Part shown: one piece after another, positions 16,872-24,620 of the stretch | Layout of the letters: each line of letters opens with the position of its first letter | How positions within the stretch are numbered: position 1 is the stretch's first letter | Source of the DNA: Polynucleobacter sp. AP-Elch-400A-B2 | Lineage (GTDB): Bacteria; Pseudomonadota; Gammaproteobacteria; Burkholderiales; Burkholderiaceae | Direction: 5' to 3' | DNA length: 64,000 nt | Assembly (NCBI RefSeq): GCF_018688355.1 | Contig: NZ_CP061317.1 | Coordinates: 478,370-542,369 of the forward strand | Program-made: the position numbers and the translations under genes | Notes under the pieces: model-generated | Databases searched by the model: none | What the model saw: only the letters and a program-made list of their open reading frames with translations | What the model was told of the DNA's origin: nothing

Positions 16872-16939
16872 GCAGCATTTCATTAGCAATAGGTAGTCTC
16901 CGCCATGCTGAGGAGATCTTTAGGGAAATGGGAACATGA
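16872..16939 (+). pseudogene. Relic of the 3' end of a pcaC-like gene
   Basis: Read in frame to the TGA at 16937-16939 this stretch encodes ISLAIGSLRHAEEIFREMGT. That matches the C-terminus of the intact PcaC-like protein encoded at 14554-14931 (VPAAIDSFRCAKEIFKEMGI) at 11 of 20 positions. Upstream the frame is closed by a stop and no similarity is apparent. The relic's stop overlaps the start of the molybdenum hydroxylase small subunit (ATGA), like the intact gene's TAATG junction, suggesting that a second pcaC-like gene once preceded it and was deleted. Confidence 0.7.
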
Positions 16940-17418
16940 CGGATCTAGTGGTACTCAGAGTCAATGGAGTGAGCTACTCAATAGCTGCAGAGCCAAATAC
17001 TCCGCTTCTTTATATTCTGCGAAATGATTTGCAACTGTTTGGAGCGCGTTTTGGCTGTGGTCTTGGACTTTGTGGTGCCTGTAGCGTTTTGATTAATGGG
17101 CAAAAGATGCATTCCTGCGATGTACCTCTCTGGGATTGTGTTGGCAAAGATATCGTAACCATAGAGGGCGTTGGCACTCCTGATAAGTTACATGCTTTAC
17201 AGCAGGCCATCATTGATGAGCAAGCTATGCAGTGTGGTTATTGTGTAAATGGAATCTTGATTACTGCAAAAGCATTACTTGACCAGAATCCCAATCCAAC
17301 TGAATTAGAAATTCGAGAGGCGCTTGATCGAAATTTGTGCCGTTGTGGAACGCATAATCGATTTATTCGTGCGATTCAAAAAGTGGTTGCAATAAACCAG
17401 AGTATTAAAAATGACTAA
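16936..17418 (+). CDS. [2Fe-2S] small subunit of a molybdenum hydroxylase (IorA/NicA-like)
   Basis: 160 aa with two iron-sulfur domains. The plant-ferredoxin-type cluster uses CGLGLCGACSVLING plus a later Cys; the second cluster uses CGYCVNG and RNLCRCGTHNR. This is the small subunit of the isoquinoline oxidoreductase/nicotinate hydroxylase type of xanthine-dehydrogenase-family enzymes. It overlaps the large-subunit gene by 8 bp, and no FAD subunit lies between or after them. Confidence 0.9.
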   Translation: MTDLVVLRVNGVSYSIAAEPNTPLLYILRNDLQLFGARFGCGLGLCGACSVLINGQKMHSCDVPLWDCVGKDIVTIEGVGTPDKLHALQQAIIDEQAMQCGYCVNGILITAKALLDQNPNPTELEIREALDRNLCRCGTHNRFIRAIQKVVAINQSIKND

Positions 17419-19546
17419 TCAAACCCAGTCTTTTTTGCCACAATATTTGGCAAGTAACCCAAAACTGAGTCAGCGAGTCAGTTTTAATAAAGATCATACT
17501 GTGACCATTCGACCCGGTAAGGTCGAGATTGGGCAAGGAATTATTTCTGCTATCGCGCAAATTGCAGCCGAAGAATTGGGGGTTCAGTATTCCTGTATTC
17601 AGGTCACGCCTGTCGATACCACCATTAGCCCTAATGAGGCCTCTACCTCAGGAAGTCGCTCTATTCAGGAGGGGGGCGAGAGTATGCGCTATACCTGTGC
17701 AGAAATTAGACATCTTTTTCTGGAGGCAGCTGCAGCGAGATTGAATCTTCCGATAGGCCTTATGAAGGTAAGAGATGGCGTTATTTATAGCGACAACAAT
17801 CCTTTAGAGCTATCCTACTGGGAGCTTTTGGGAGATGTTAATTTAGATGTCGACGCCAACTCCAGGGCGGCTCCTAAAAAGCAAAGTGAGTATCAATTAA
17901 TTGGATCCTCATTACCGCGCAAGGACATTTTACGAAAGATTACTGGCGCAGCTTTTCTGCATGACATGATCTTGCCAGGAATGCTTCATGGCCGCATTGT
18001 TCGCCCTCCATCATTTCATGCGAAATTGATCTCCTGCGAAGAGTCTGCAGTTTTGGCAATGCCAGGCATAAAAAAGGTCATTCGAGATGGAAGCTTTATT
18101 GGGGTGGTGGCAGAAAGAGAGGAGCAGGCTATCAAAGCGATGCTCGCAATGCAACATCAATGCAAGTGGAGCGAGGAATCAGTCCTTCCTGACATGGCTG
18201 ATATTGAAGATTTTTTGTATACCCAAAAATCTGAAGATGAAATCCTAAAGGATGTTTCAACGGGTTTAAACAGCTCAGACTCTCTTATTACCTCTACTTT
18301 TACTAGACCCTATTTGGCTCACGCTTCTATAGGACCATCATGCGCTTTAGCTTGGTGGCATGATGATTACTTGGAAGTGTGGTCGCATAGTCAATCAATT
18401 TATGCTCTTAGAGATGAGCTGGCTAAGATTTTGAACCTAGATCTTGATCGGGTCATTGTTCGACATGCTGAGGGTGCCGGATGCTATGGACATAATGGTG
18501 CCGATGATGTTGCTTTAGATGCTGCCCTATTAGCACTGCAGTTTGATGGCGTACCAGTCCGAGTGCAATGGATGCGTGAAGATGAGTTTGCATGGGAGCC
18601 TTTTGGGCCCGCCATGGCAGTCAAGCTCTCTGGGTCGGTAAATGCCAGCGGTCAAATCACATCATGGCAGGAAGAAATTTGGGGTAATCGTCATATTGGC
18701 CGTCCAGGTCGACAGTCAAAGCCAGGACTGTTAGCTGCTTGGCATATGGGTGAGGGCATGCAAGCTCCGTTACCAGTAGATATGCCGATTGCGATGGGCG
18801 GCGGCAGTCAACGTAATGCGGTTCCTTACTATGAATTGCCAGATTGCAAGGTAATTAATCATGCTATTCAGACTATGCCTATTCGCACCTCAGCTCTCCG
18901 TGCTCTAGGGGCATACATCAATATTTTTGCTATTGAATCTTTTATGGATGAGCTTGCTGAAATAGCTCAGTTAGATCCTATCGAATTTCGCTTGCGCCAT
19001 CTTAAGGATGAAAGAGCTATTGCTGTGCTGAAAGCAGTTAGTACCCAAGCTAATTGGCAAGTTGGCTTTAAGGGTGATGGGACGCATGGTTATGGCGTAG
19101 CTTTTGCGCGGTACAAGAATGTTGGTAATTATGCCGCTGTGATTGCAGAAGTTTGTATTGAGGAAAAAATTAAGGTTAAAAAGGTATTTGCTGCAATTGA
19201 TTGCGGTCTGGTGATTAATCCTAACGGTGTATTAAATCAAATTGAAGGCGGGATCATCCAGTCTGCAAGTTGGACACTCAAGGAGCAAGTGAGGTTTGAT
19301 AGAACCAGAATAACCTCTCTTAATTGGGAGGAGTATCCAATACTGACCTTCAGCGAGGTACCGCAGGTAGAGATTAGCTTAATGAATCGCCCTGATGAGC
19401 CACCTCTAGGAGTGGGCGAAGGAGTCACTGGACCAGTCGCTGCCGCAATAGCAAATGCAGTATCAAATGCAATGGGAATAAGATTACGTCATTTACCGAT
19501 GACACAAGAAAATGTAATCTCTGCAATGGATGAGCAGTCAGTCTAG
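17411..19546 (+). CDS. Molybdopterin-binding large subunit of a molybdenum hydroxylase (IorB/NicB-like)
   Basis: 711 aa. An N-terminal cofactor-binding half-domain (TIRPGKVEIGQGIISAIAQI, TSGSRSIQEGG) precedes the a/b hammerhead (ITGAAFLHDMILPGMLHGRI), as in IorB/NicB. The C-terminus has PLGVGEGVTGPVAAAIANAV, which holds the catalytic Glu. Such enzymes hydroxylate N-heterocycles or oxidise aldehydes. NicB carries a cytochrome c extension; here it is absent, so the electron acceptor is unclear. Together with the small subunit and the aldehyde dehydrogenase it suggests breakdown of a heteroaromatic or aldehyde compound. Confidence 0.88.
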   Translation: MTNQTQSFLPQYLASNPKLSQRVSFNKDHTVTIRPGKVEIGQGIISAIAQIAAEELGVQYSCIQVTPVDTTISPNEASTSGSRSIQEGGESMRYTCAEIRHLFLEAAAARLNLPIGLMKVRDGVIYSDNNPLELSYWELLGDVNLDVDANSRAAPKKQSEYQLIGSSLPRKDILRKITGAAFLHDMILPGMLHGRIVRPPSFHAKLISCEESAVLAMPGIKKVIRDGSFIGVVAEREEQAIKAMLAMQHQCKWSEESVLPDMADIEDFLYTQKSEDEILKDVSTGLNSSDSLITSTFTRPYLAHASIGPSCALAWWHDDYLEVWSHSQSIYALRDELAKILNLDLDRVIVRHAEGAGCYGHNGADDVALDAALLALQFDGVPVRVQWMREDEFAWEPFGPAMAVKLSGSVNASGQITSWQEEIWGNRHIGRPGRQSKPGLLAAWHMGEGMQAPLPVDMPIAMGGGSQRNAVPYYELPDCKVINHAIQTMPIRTSALRALGAYINIFAIESFMDELAEIAQLDPIEFRLRHLKDERAIAVLKAVSTQANWQVGFKGDGTHGYGVAFARYKNVGNYAAVIAEVCIEEKIKVKKVFAAIDCGLVINPNGVLNQIEGGIIQSASWTLKEQVRFDRTRITSLNWEEYPILTFSEVPQVEISLMNRPDEPPLGVGEGVTGPVAAAIANAVSNAMGIRLRHLPMTQENVISAMDEQSV

Positions 19547-19594
19547 ATGGTGAATTGCATTTATAAATTAAGTATAAAAAGGCGGAGAATAATG

Positions 19595-20581
19595 ATGAAA
19601 AAGTTTGCTTCACTAATTGGAGTGCTACTGTTTATTGGCACATTCTTATCGTCTAGTTTGATATTTGCACGGGTTAATGAATATCCATCGAAGTCGATTA
19701 GCATGGTGGTTCCATTTCCTCCTGGCGGTGCAGTTGATCAAGCAGGGCGCGCAATGGCGCAAGCACTCTATGAGGTTTGGAAGCAGCCAGTTGTGATTTT
19801 AAATAAGGCGGGAGCCGGTGGAGCAATTGGTATCACTTCCGTTGCTAACGCCCCGCCAGATGGATATACATTACTAGCGACGCATTCAGCAATTCTGAGT
19901 CTTCCTGCGTCAGAGAAATTATTTGGCAGAACAGCCTCTTTTGATAGGTCAAATTTCACACCGCTAGCTTTAATTGTTGCAGATCCAGTTGTCCTGATTG
20001 TTCCAGCCGATTCACCATGGAAAACAACGCAAGACTTTGTGGCGGATGCAAAAAAAAGACCTGATGCTATTACTTATTCATCCTCTGGAGCGTATAGTGC
20101 TCTTCACTTGCCAATGGAGATGTTTGCAAACTCTACCGGTATTAAATTACGCCATGTGCCATTCTCAGGTGGTGGCCCCGCACTGACTGCGTTATTAGGT
20201 GGAGTGGTAGATGCTTCAACCGGTGTGCCAGCCGTAGTAGCGCCCCATATAAAGGCTGGAAAATTTCGAGCACTTTTAGTGACTGGCTCCAAGCGCCATC
20301 CTTTATTACCAGATGTTCCAACCGCAATCGAGCTTGGTTACAAGGATGTTGAATTTTATCTTTGGGTAGGTTTATTTGGGCCTGCAAAAATGGATGATGA
20401 TCTAGTTAAAAAAATTCGACAAGGAATTTCTAAGGCAGTTGTAGAGCCAAAATTTGTTGATTACATGAACCAGGCGGGCGCACCTATAGACTATCGCGAT
20501 GCTCCTGCATTCAATACTTTTTTAACTAAAGATGCTGAGCGTATCGGCGATGTAATTAAGCGCATTGGTAAGGTTGATTAA
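19595..20581 (+). CDS. Bug/TctC-family binding protein (second copy)
   Basis: 328 aa from the ATG at 19595, with GGAG 7 bases upstream; the ATG three bases earlier has poorer spacing, and the open frame back to 19547 adds a charged leader incompatible with a signal peptide. The signal peptide ends near LIFA. Typical Bug motifs are YPSKSISMVVPFPPGGAVDQAGR and ILNKAGAGGAIG. It is clearly diverged from the copy at 15863, so the two probably bind different ligands. It too lacks TctA/TctB partners. Confidence 0.88.
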   Translation: MKKFASLIGVLLFIGTFLSSSLIFARVNEYPSKSISMVVPFPPGGAVDQAGRAMAQALYEVWKQPVVILNKAGAGGAIGITSVANAPPDGYTLLATHSAILSLPASEKLFGRTASFDRSNFTPLALIVADPVVLIVPADSPWKTTQDFVADAKKRPDAITYSSSGAYSALHLPMEMFANSTGIKLRHVPFSGGGPALTALLGGVVDASTGVPAVVAPHIKAGKFRALLVTGSKRHPLLPDVPTAIELGYKDVEFYLWVGLFGPAKMDDDLVKKIRQGISKAVVEPKFVDYMNQAGAPIDYRDAPAFNTFLTKDAERIGDVIKRIGKVD

Positions 20582-20634
20582 AGTTAAACAGGTTGTTTTT
20601 TTAAATAAATATTGAATATCTAGAGATTAAATAA

Positions 20635-22071
20635 ATGAGCTACTCAAATACACGTCTTTTTATTAATGGGCAATGGTGTGATGCGGATACCGGAAAATCT
20701 CTGCCGGTTATTAATCCCGCTACTGGTCTTGAAATTGGAAGAGTTTCTTGTATTGATAGGGCGGGATTAGATAGGGCAGTATTAGCAGCTCAATCAGGCT
20801 TTGAGATTTGGCGTAACACCCCTGCTGTAGAGCGGTCAAAAATGATGGAGCTTGCTGCAAAAAATTTGCGTGCTCGAGTCGATCAAATTGCAGTGCTAAT
20901 GACACAGGAGCAGGGTAAGCCATTTGCTGAGGCTAAGGCCGAGTTAATGATGGCTGCTGAGGTAATAGATTGGTTTGCTGGTGAAGCGCGCAGAGTATAT
21001 GGCCGCATTGTGCCTGCCCGAAATCATTCCACGCAACAGCAGGTCCTCAAGTTTCCAGTTGGACCTGTTGCTGCATTTACGCCTTGGAATTTTCCTGTCA
21101 ATCAAATTGTGCGTAAGTTATCGGCAGCATTGAGTGCAGGATGCTCAATGATTGTGAAGGCTCCGGAGGAGACTCCTGCTTCTCCAGCAGCACTGATTCA
21201 GGCCTTTATTGACGCTGGAATACCTGCTGGCGTTATTGGATTGATATACGGTAATCCAGCAGAAATTTCCGAATATTTAATAAAGCATCCCATTATCAAA
21301 AAAATTACTTTTACTGGGTCTACGCCGGTAGGAAAGCAATTGGCAGCACTGGCTGGATTGCACATGAAGCGCGCAACGATGGAGTTGGGGGGTCATGCTC
21401 CAGTAATTATTGCTGAGGATGCTGATGTTCAGTTGGCTGCAAAAGCAGCTGGATCAGCTAAGTTCAGAAATGCCGGTCAGGTGTGCATATCCCCAACTCG
21501 TTTTTTGGTGCACGAAAATGTTAAAGATGAGTTTTTGGAGGCCATACTAAGACAAGTTGATGCGCTCAAGGTTGGCAACGGCCTAGATAAAGACATCACT
21601 ATGGGCCCGCTTGCAAATGATCGTCGTTTAGCTGCAATGGCTGACTTTACCCAGGATGCGATTTCCAAAGGAGCAAAACTCATTACTGGCGGAGAGCGTA
21701 TTGGTACTGCTGGAAATTTCTTTAAGCCAACCATCTTTGCAGATGTTCCATTAAATGCAAAAGTATTTAATGATGAGCCATTTGGACCGATGCTAGGTAT
21801 CAGTACATTTAAGAACTTAGACGAAGCTCTTGAGGAGGCCAACAGATTACCTTTTGGTTTGGCTGGTTATGCTTTTACGCAATCTCTGAAAAATTCACAT
21901 AAAATATCGCAAGAGTTACAGGTAGGTATGCTCTGGATTAATCAGCAAGCTCTAGCATGGCCTGAAATGCCATTTGGTGGAATCAAAGAGTCTGGATATG
22001 GCTCGGAGGGTGGATATGAGGCGGTAGAGGCTTACATCAATACCAAGTCAGTTTCTATTTTTAATGGGTGA
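20635..22071 (+). CDS. NAD(P)-dependent aldehyde dehydrogenase, succinate-semialdehyde dehydrogenase type
   Basis: 478 aa. Visible are FTPWNFPVNQIVRK (catalytic Asn region), KITFTGSTPVGKQL (coenzyme), active-site Glu in ATMELGGHAP, and catalytic Cys in FRNAGQVCISPTRF. The last part has FGPMLGI and MPFGGIKESGYGSEGG. It closely resembles GabD-type enzymes, which oxidise semialdehydes to acids. As the last gene of the catabolic operon it probably oxidises an aldehyde formed from the unknown substrate. Confidence 0.87.
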   Translation: MSYSNTRLFINGQWCDADTGKSLPVINPATGLEIGRVSCIDRAGLDRAVLAAQSGFEIWRNTPAVERSKMMELAAKNLRARVDQIAVLMTQEQGKPFAEAKAELMMAAEVIDWFAGEARRVYGRIVPARNHSTQQQVLKFPVGPVAAFTPWNFPVNQIVRKLSAALSAGCSMIVKAPEETPASPAALIQAFIDAGIPAGVIGLIYGNPAEISEYLIKHPIIKKITFTGSTPVGKQLAALAGLHMKRATMELGGHAPVIIAEDADVQLAAKAAGSAKFRNAGQVCISPTRFLVHENVKDEFLEAILRQVDALKVGNGLDKDITMGPLANDRRLAAMADFTQDAISKGAKLITGGERIGTAGNFFKPTIFADVPLNAKVFNDEPFGPMLGISTFKNLDEALEEANRLPFGLAGYAFTQSLKNSHKISQELQVGMLWINQQALAWPEMPFGGIKESGYGSEGGYEAVEAYINTKSVSIFNG

Positions 22072-22126
22072 AGCAGTCTAGACTTTTGTAGATGATTAGT
22101 ACTGGTAGGGTTGGGGCAATCTAGCG

Positions 22127-22510
22127 TTAACGAACATACTTAAATGTCCCAACACCTGTAGCAAGAAGCAAGGAAGAGTCGAGCCAGACCTCGCCGCGAG
22201 AAAAGAAAATACTGCGGCCTTGTCGCTCTATAAAACCTTTCGCAACTAATACGCTTCCTTCGGCAGAACTTATAAAGTTGGTTGTCAGAGAGAGTGTGAC
22301 ATTGCGTAGCGGGGGATCACCTGGCGGAACGTATAGACCGGCATAACCACAAACAGCATCCAGTAAGGTGCAGATCAGTCCGCCCTGAATCCTCCCAATC
22401 CTGTTTTGGTGATTCTCAGTAATCATCAATTTCATCTCTGCGTAGTTCGGACGACAATCTGTTAGCTCTACGCCAAGCCACTCTAGAAATCGATTATCAA
22501 TGGAGTTCAT
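22127..22510 (-). CDS. PaaI/hotdog-family thioesterase
   Basis: 127 aa from the ATG at 22510, which has AGG 8 bases upstream; the frame is open to 22606 and a start there would add 32 residues without family resemblance. Hotdog-fold patterns are FLEWLGVELTD, NRIGRIQGGLICTLLDAVCGYAG (cofactor-independent CoA-ester thioesterase motif) and VAKGFIERQGRSIFFSRGEVW. It lies convergent to the aldehyde dehydrogenase, and may hydrolyse a stalled acyl-CoA of the pathway. Confidence 0.8.
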   Translation of the reverse strand: MNSIDNRFLEWLGVELTDCRPNYAEMKLMITENHQNRIGRIQGGLICTLLDAVCGYAGLYVPPGDPPLRNVTLSLTTNFISSAEGSVLVAKGFIERQGRSIFFSRGEVWLDSSLLLATGVGTFKYVR

Positions 22511-22670
22511 TACAGGCCTAAAGTGTTTGTGGACGAGATTAAATTCTTGAGATAAAAGAATGTTATTGGAGTTATGACAGTATAGATAAAAGTCAGACTC
22601 AACCATTAAATTAATGCGTACCTTTTTTTCTAGCGAAACTTAAGGTCGTAGAGGTTCTAAAAATAAAAAT

Positions 22671-22728
22671 GCCCAGCAGAGCGAGGCTTAGTAAAGCTAG
22701 TGGGTCGGGCGAATTCGAACTCGCGACT
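22671..22728 (-). repeat. Decayed tRNA-Lys 3' end with terminator remnant (outer copy)
   Basis: TGGGTCGGGCGAATTCGAACTCGCG (acceptor and T-arm, minus strand) matches the intact tRNA-Lys at 57489-57564 with a small deletion. Its flank GAGGCTTAGTAA is shared with the copy at 24441-24514, including a degenerate terminator stem. It forms the outer end of the toxin-antitoxin cassette, and looks like an old attachment-site duplicate. Confidence 0.65.
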
Positions 22729-22736
22729 AACGGTGC

Positions 22737-22934
22737 TTACACGGCGAGCTGGCGTTGCTTAATTAGCTCTGCAGCCGATATACGAACAATCTTCCCGTCA
22801 ACGGTAGTTACGATTGCAGTATTGGTTTGAATTGCCAGGTCTATTGCAGCTTGTCCAGCACGTTGCATAGCGTAGTAGGATCCTGCGATATCGGGATCCG
22901 AGGAATTACGAATGTCTTTGCTTGTAATAGTCAT
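22737..22934 (-). CDS. Small conserved-looking protein of unknown function
   Basis: 65 aa from the ATG at 22934, with AAGG 8 bases upstream; a TTG two codons earlier is possible. The sequence begins MTITSKDIRNSSDPDIAGS and ends IVRISAAELIKQRQLAV; the middle AGQAAIDLAIQTNTAIVTT followed by DGKIVRI is a helix-strand layout seen in small antitoxin-like proteins. I do not recognise the family. It is divergent from the toxin-antitoxin pair and within the same repeat-bounded cassette. Confidence 0.5.
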   Translation of the reverse strand: MTITSKDIRNSSDPDIAGSYYAMQRAGQAAIDLAIQTNTAIVTTVDGKIVRISAAELIKQRQLAV

Positions 22935-23131
22935 GGTCAACCTTGGTCTGTTTCCTCAGGTGAAGTTTTATCTCCATCTAACAATACCCACAATTTTAGA
23001 GCTTTTTAATATTTGGGTTAATTCTCGATGCCAGAGTTATATCGCCTACGAATGACGTCCTCAGAAATATTTACCTTTTTTGTCTGCAGCTTGAGGTCTT
23101 GGGGAGTAGTAAATTAAACCCATTCAAATTA

Positions 23132-23163
23132 TGTGTAATATATTACACAATTTATGCTATAAT
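23132..23163 (+). promoter_or_regulatory. Promoter and 18-bp palindromic operator of the toxin-antitoxin operon
   Basis: TGTGTAATATATTACACA (23132-23149) is a perfect palindrome covering the expected -35 position, followed by a perfect -10 box TATAAT (23158-23163). Transcription would start about base 23170, exactly at the likely start codon, implying a leaderless mRNA. The layout fits autorepression by the HTH protein. Confidence 0.7.
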
Positions 23164-23169
23164 ATGTTT

Positions 23170-23652
23170 ATGAACTTACGTGAAATCGGTCTTAAGGTTG
23201 GGCAGCGCCGAACCGATCTGGGTTTATCCCAAGAGCGGTTGGCAAAGCTATGCGGTCTATCAAGGTCAACTATCCACCATCTAGAGAAAGGTAGCTTGAA
23301 TGATTTGGGCGTAGCTAAATTACTATCTTTGCTATCGTTGCTGGGTTTGGATGTGATTACCCAAGAGCATCTTCAAAAGCATCGCGGCCTGGATATGGCC
23401 AGTAAGACAGCAAGTGTGAGCTACAGAACAAAGTTACAAAGTCGTGACTTATCACGTTCATTAGCATGTGGTGTGTTGCCTGAGAAAATTTATCCTCATG
23501 TAGCATCTTTATTAGACGAGGCACCATTAGAAATTATTGTGTCTGCTGTTGAGGAGGCGGCGAAGATTAATCGCGTGGCACCTAAAGTCATTTGGAAAAA
23601 TATTCATCGGTGGGCGCATGAAATGCATTCACCGAGATCGGCTTGGGCTTAA
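23170..23652 (+). CDS. HTH (XRE-type) antitoxin/regulator of an AbiEii-type system
   Basis: 160 aa from the ATG at 23170 (MNLREIGLKVGQRRTDLGLS); an ATG at 23164 and an open frame to 23131 overlap the promoter and are less likely. The N-terminal 60 residues form a helix-turn-helix (LSQERLAKLCGLSRSTIHHLEKG). The C-terminal part (LPEKIYPHVASLLDEAPLEIIVSAVEEA) is helical and probably binds the toxin. Three bases separate it from the nucleotidyltransferase gene. It should repress its own promoter through the upstream palindrome. Confidence 0.8.
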   Translation: MNLREIGLKVGQRRTDLGLSQERLAKLCGLSRSTIHHLEKGSLNDLGVAKLLSLLSLLGLDVITQEHLQKHRGLDMASKTASVSYRTKLQSRDLSRSLACGVLPEKIYPHVASLLDEAPLEIIVSAVEEAAKINRVAPKVIWKNIHRWAHEMHSPRSAWA

Positions 23653-23655
23653 GCT

Positions 23656-24321
23656 ATGAGTAATAGTAATGAGCGCGAGCTTCCTGAAGGTGTGTGGAAA
23701 GATTTACTGCCCCATGCGCTTTTGATTATTGAAGATATCCAGAATCACGGAACGCCTGACCCATTCTGGACTTTTGGCGGAGGCACAGTGTTGATGCTTC
23801 GCTATCAGCATCGTCTTAGTAAGGACATTGATATATTTGTCCCAGATCCTCAGTATTTAGGGTTTGTTACTCCACGCTTAAGCGATGTAGCTGCAGCAGT
23901 AAGCACGGACTACGTTGAAGATCAAAGCTCTTACGTTAAGTTAATTCGTCCAGAAGGGGAAATAGACTTTGTGGCATCTCCAAACTTAACGGAATTACCA
24001 TTTGAGATGTGGAATATTGGTGGTCAGCAAATTCGGGTAGAAACTGCTGCAGAGATTGTGTCTAAGAAATTATGGCATCGAGGCGATAGGGCCGCTGCTC
24101 GTGATTTATTTGATCTGTCATTAGTTATTGAGCGTGAGCCGGAAGCATTGGTAAAGGCAGCTAAGTTCTTGAAAAAGCATGCTGAGCCATTTATTGGTCA
24201 GATAGCTAGTAGGGCGGCAGTATTAAAAGCTCAGTTTGCTGAAATTGATGTATTGAATTACAAGCCAAGCTATGACGAGGCAGCGCAGAGAGCAACCTCA
24301 TTTCTGAGATCGCTAAAGTAA
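23656..24321 (+). CDS. AbiEii/AbiGii-family nucleotidyltransferase toxin
   Basis: 221 aa. The nucleotidyltransferase core is visible: FGGGTVLMLRYQHRLSKDID with the GG and DxD metal site, then a third acidic residue in GEIDFVAS and the conserved AAEIVSKKLWHRGDRAAARD. AbiEii proteins transfer nucleotides and stop growth, in phage defence or plasmid maintenance; relatives (MenT) modify tRNA. The gene is coupled to the HTH gene upstream. The tRNA-fragment-bounded position fits a mobile defence or addiction cassette. Confidence 0.82.
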   Translation: MSNSNERELPEGVWKDLLPHALLIIEDIQNHGTPDPFWTFGGGTVLMLRYQHRLSKDIDIFVPDPQYLGFVTPRLSDVAAAVSTDYVEDQSSYVKLIRPEGEIDFVASPNLTELPFEMWNIGGQQIRVETAAEIVSKKLWHRGDRAAARDLFDLSLVIEREPEALVKAAKFLKKHAEPFIGQIASRAAVLKAQFAEIDVLNYKPSYDEAAQRATSFLRSLK

Positions 24322-24432
24322 GGGTTAATTACTTATCAGCATTTTTTATTTCAGTAGATTTGATGCTAATTTCTAAGTAAGTAAATGGTTTTAAAGCAAG
24401 CATAGAAGAGCTTTTTGAAGGAATCGTAGGCA

Positions 24433-24460
24433 ATAAAAAAGCCCCGCAGAAGCGAGGCTT
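24433..24460 (-). terminator. tRNA-type terminator left beside the inner tRNA-Lys fragment
   Basis: On the minus strand GCCTCGC-TTCT-GCGGGGC (one G-T pair) is followed by six T. It lies directly downstream of the tRNA-Lys 3' fragment at 24462-24514, so it was probably the original terminator of the tRNA gene before insertion. Confidence 0.7.
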
Positions 24461-24461
24461 A

Positions 24462-24514
24462 GTAATGCTTGGTGGGTCGGGCGAGATTCGAACTCGCAAC
24501 CAACGGATTAAAAG
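24462..24514 (-). repeat. 53-bp direct repeat: attachment-site-like copy of the tRNA-Lys 3' half
   Basis: Identical to 57481-57533 at 52 of 53 bases (the single difference is at 24498/57517). It covers anticodon-loop end, T-arm, acceptor, encoded CCA and 8 bases beyond, in the same orientation as the intact gene. This is the usual extent of a tyrosine-integrase att site. The sequence on the far side of the anticodon is unrelated, so no functional tRNA is made here. Confidence 0.8.
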
Positions 24515-24620
24515 AGCTGTTTTAACGCCGACAGACTCAATTTAACACAGAATTAATTAAATTGACTCCCGACATGTAGATTGAAAACAAGTTTTAATGG
24601 CTCTACATAAATCGCAGAAC

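Noticed and set aside
22671..24514. Functional tRNA genes at the two fragments
   Set aside because: Only the 3' half is present in each; there is no 5' acceptor strand, D-arm or intact anticodon stem.
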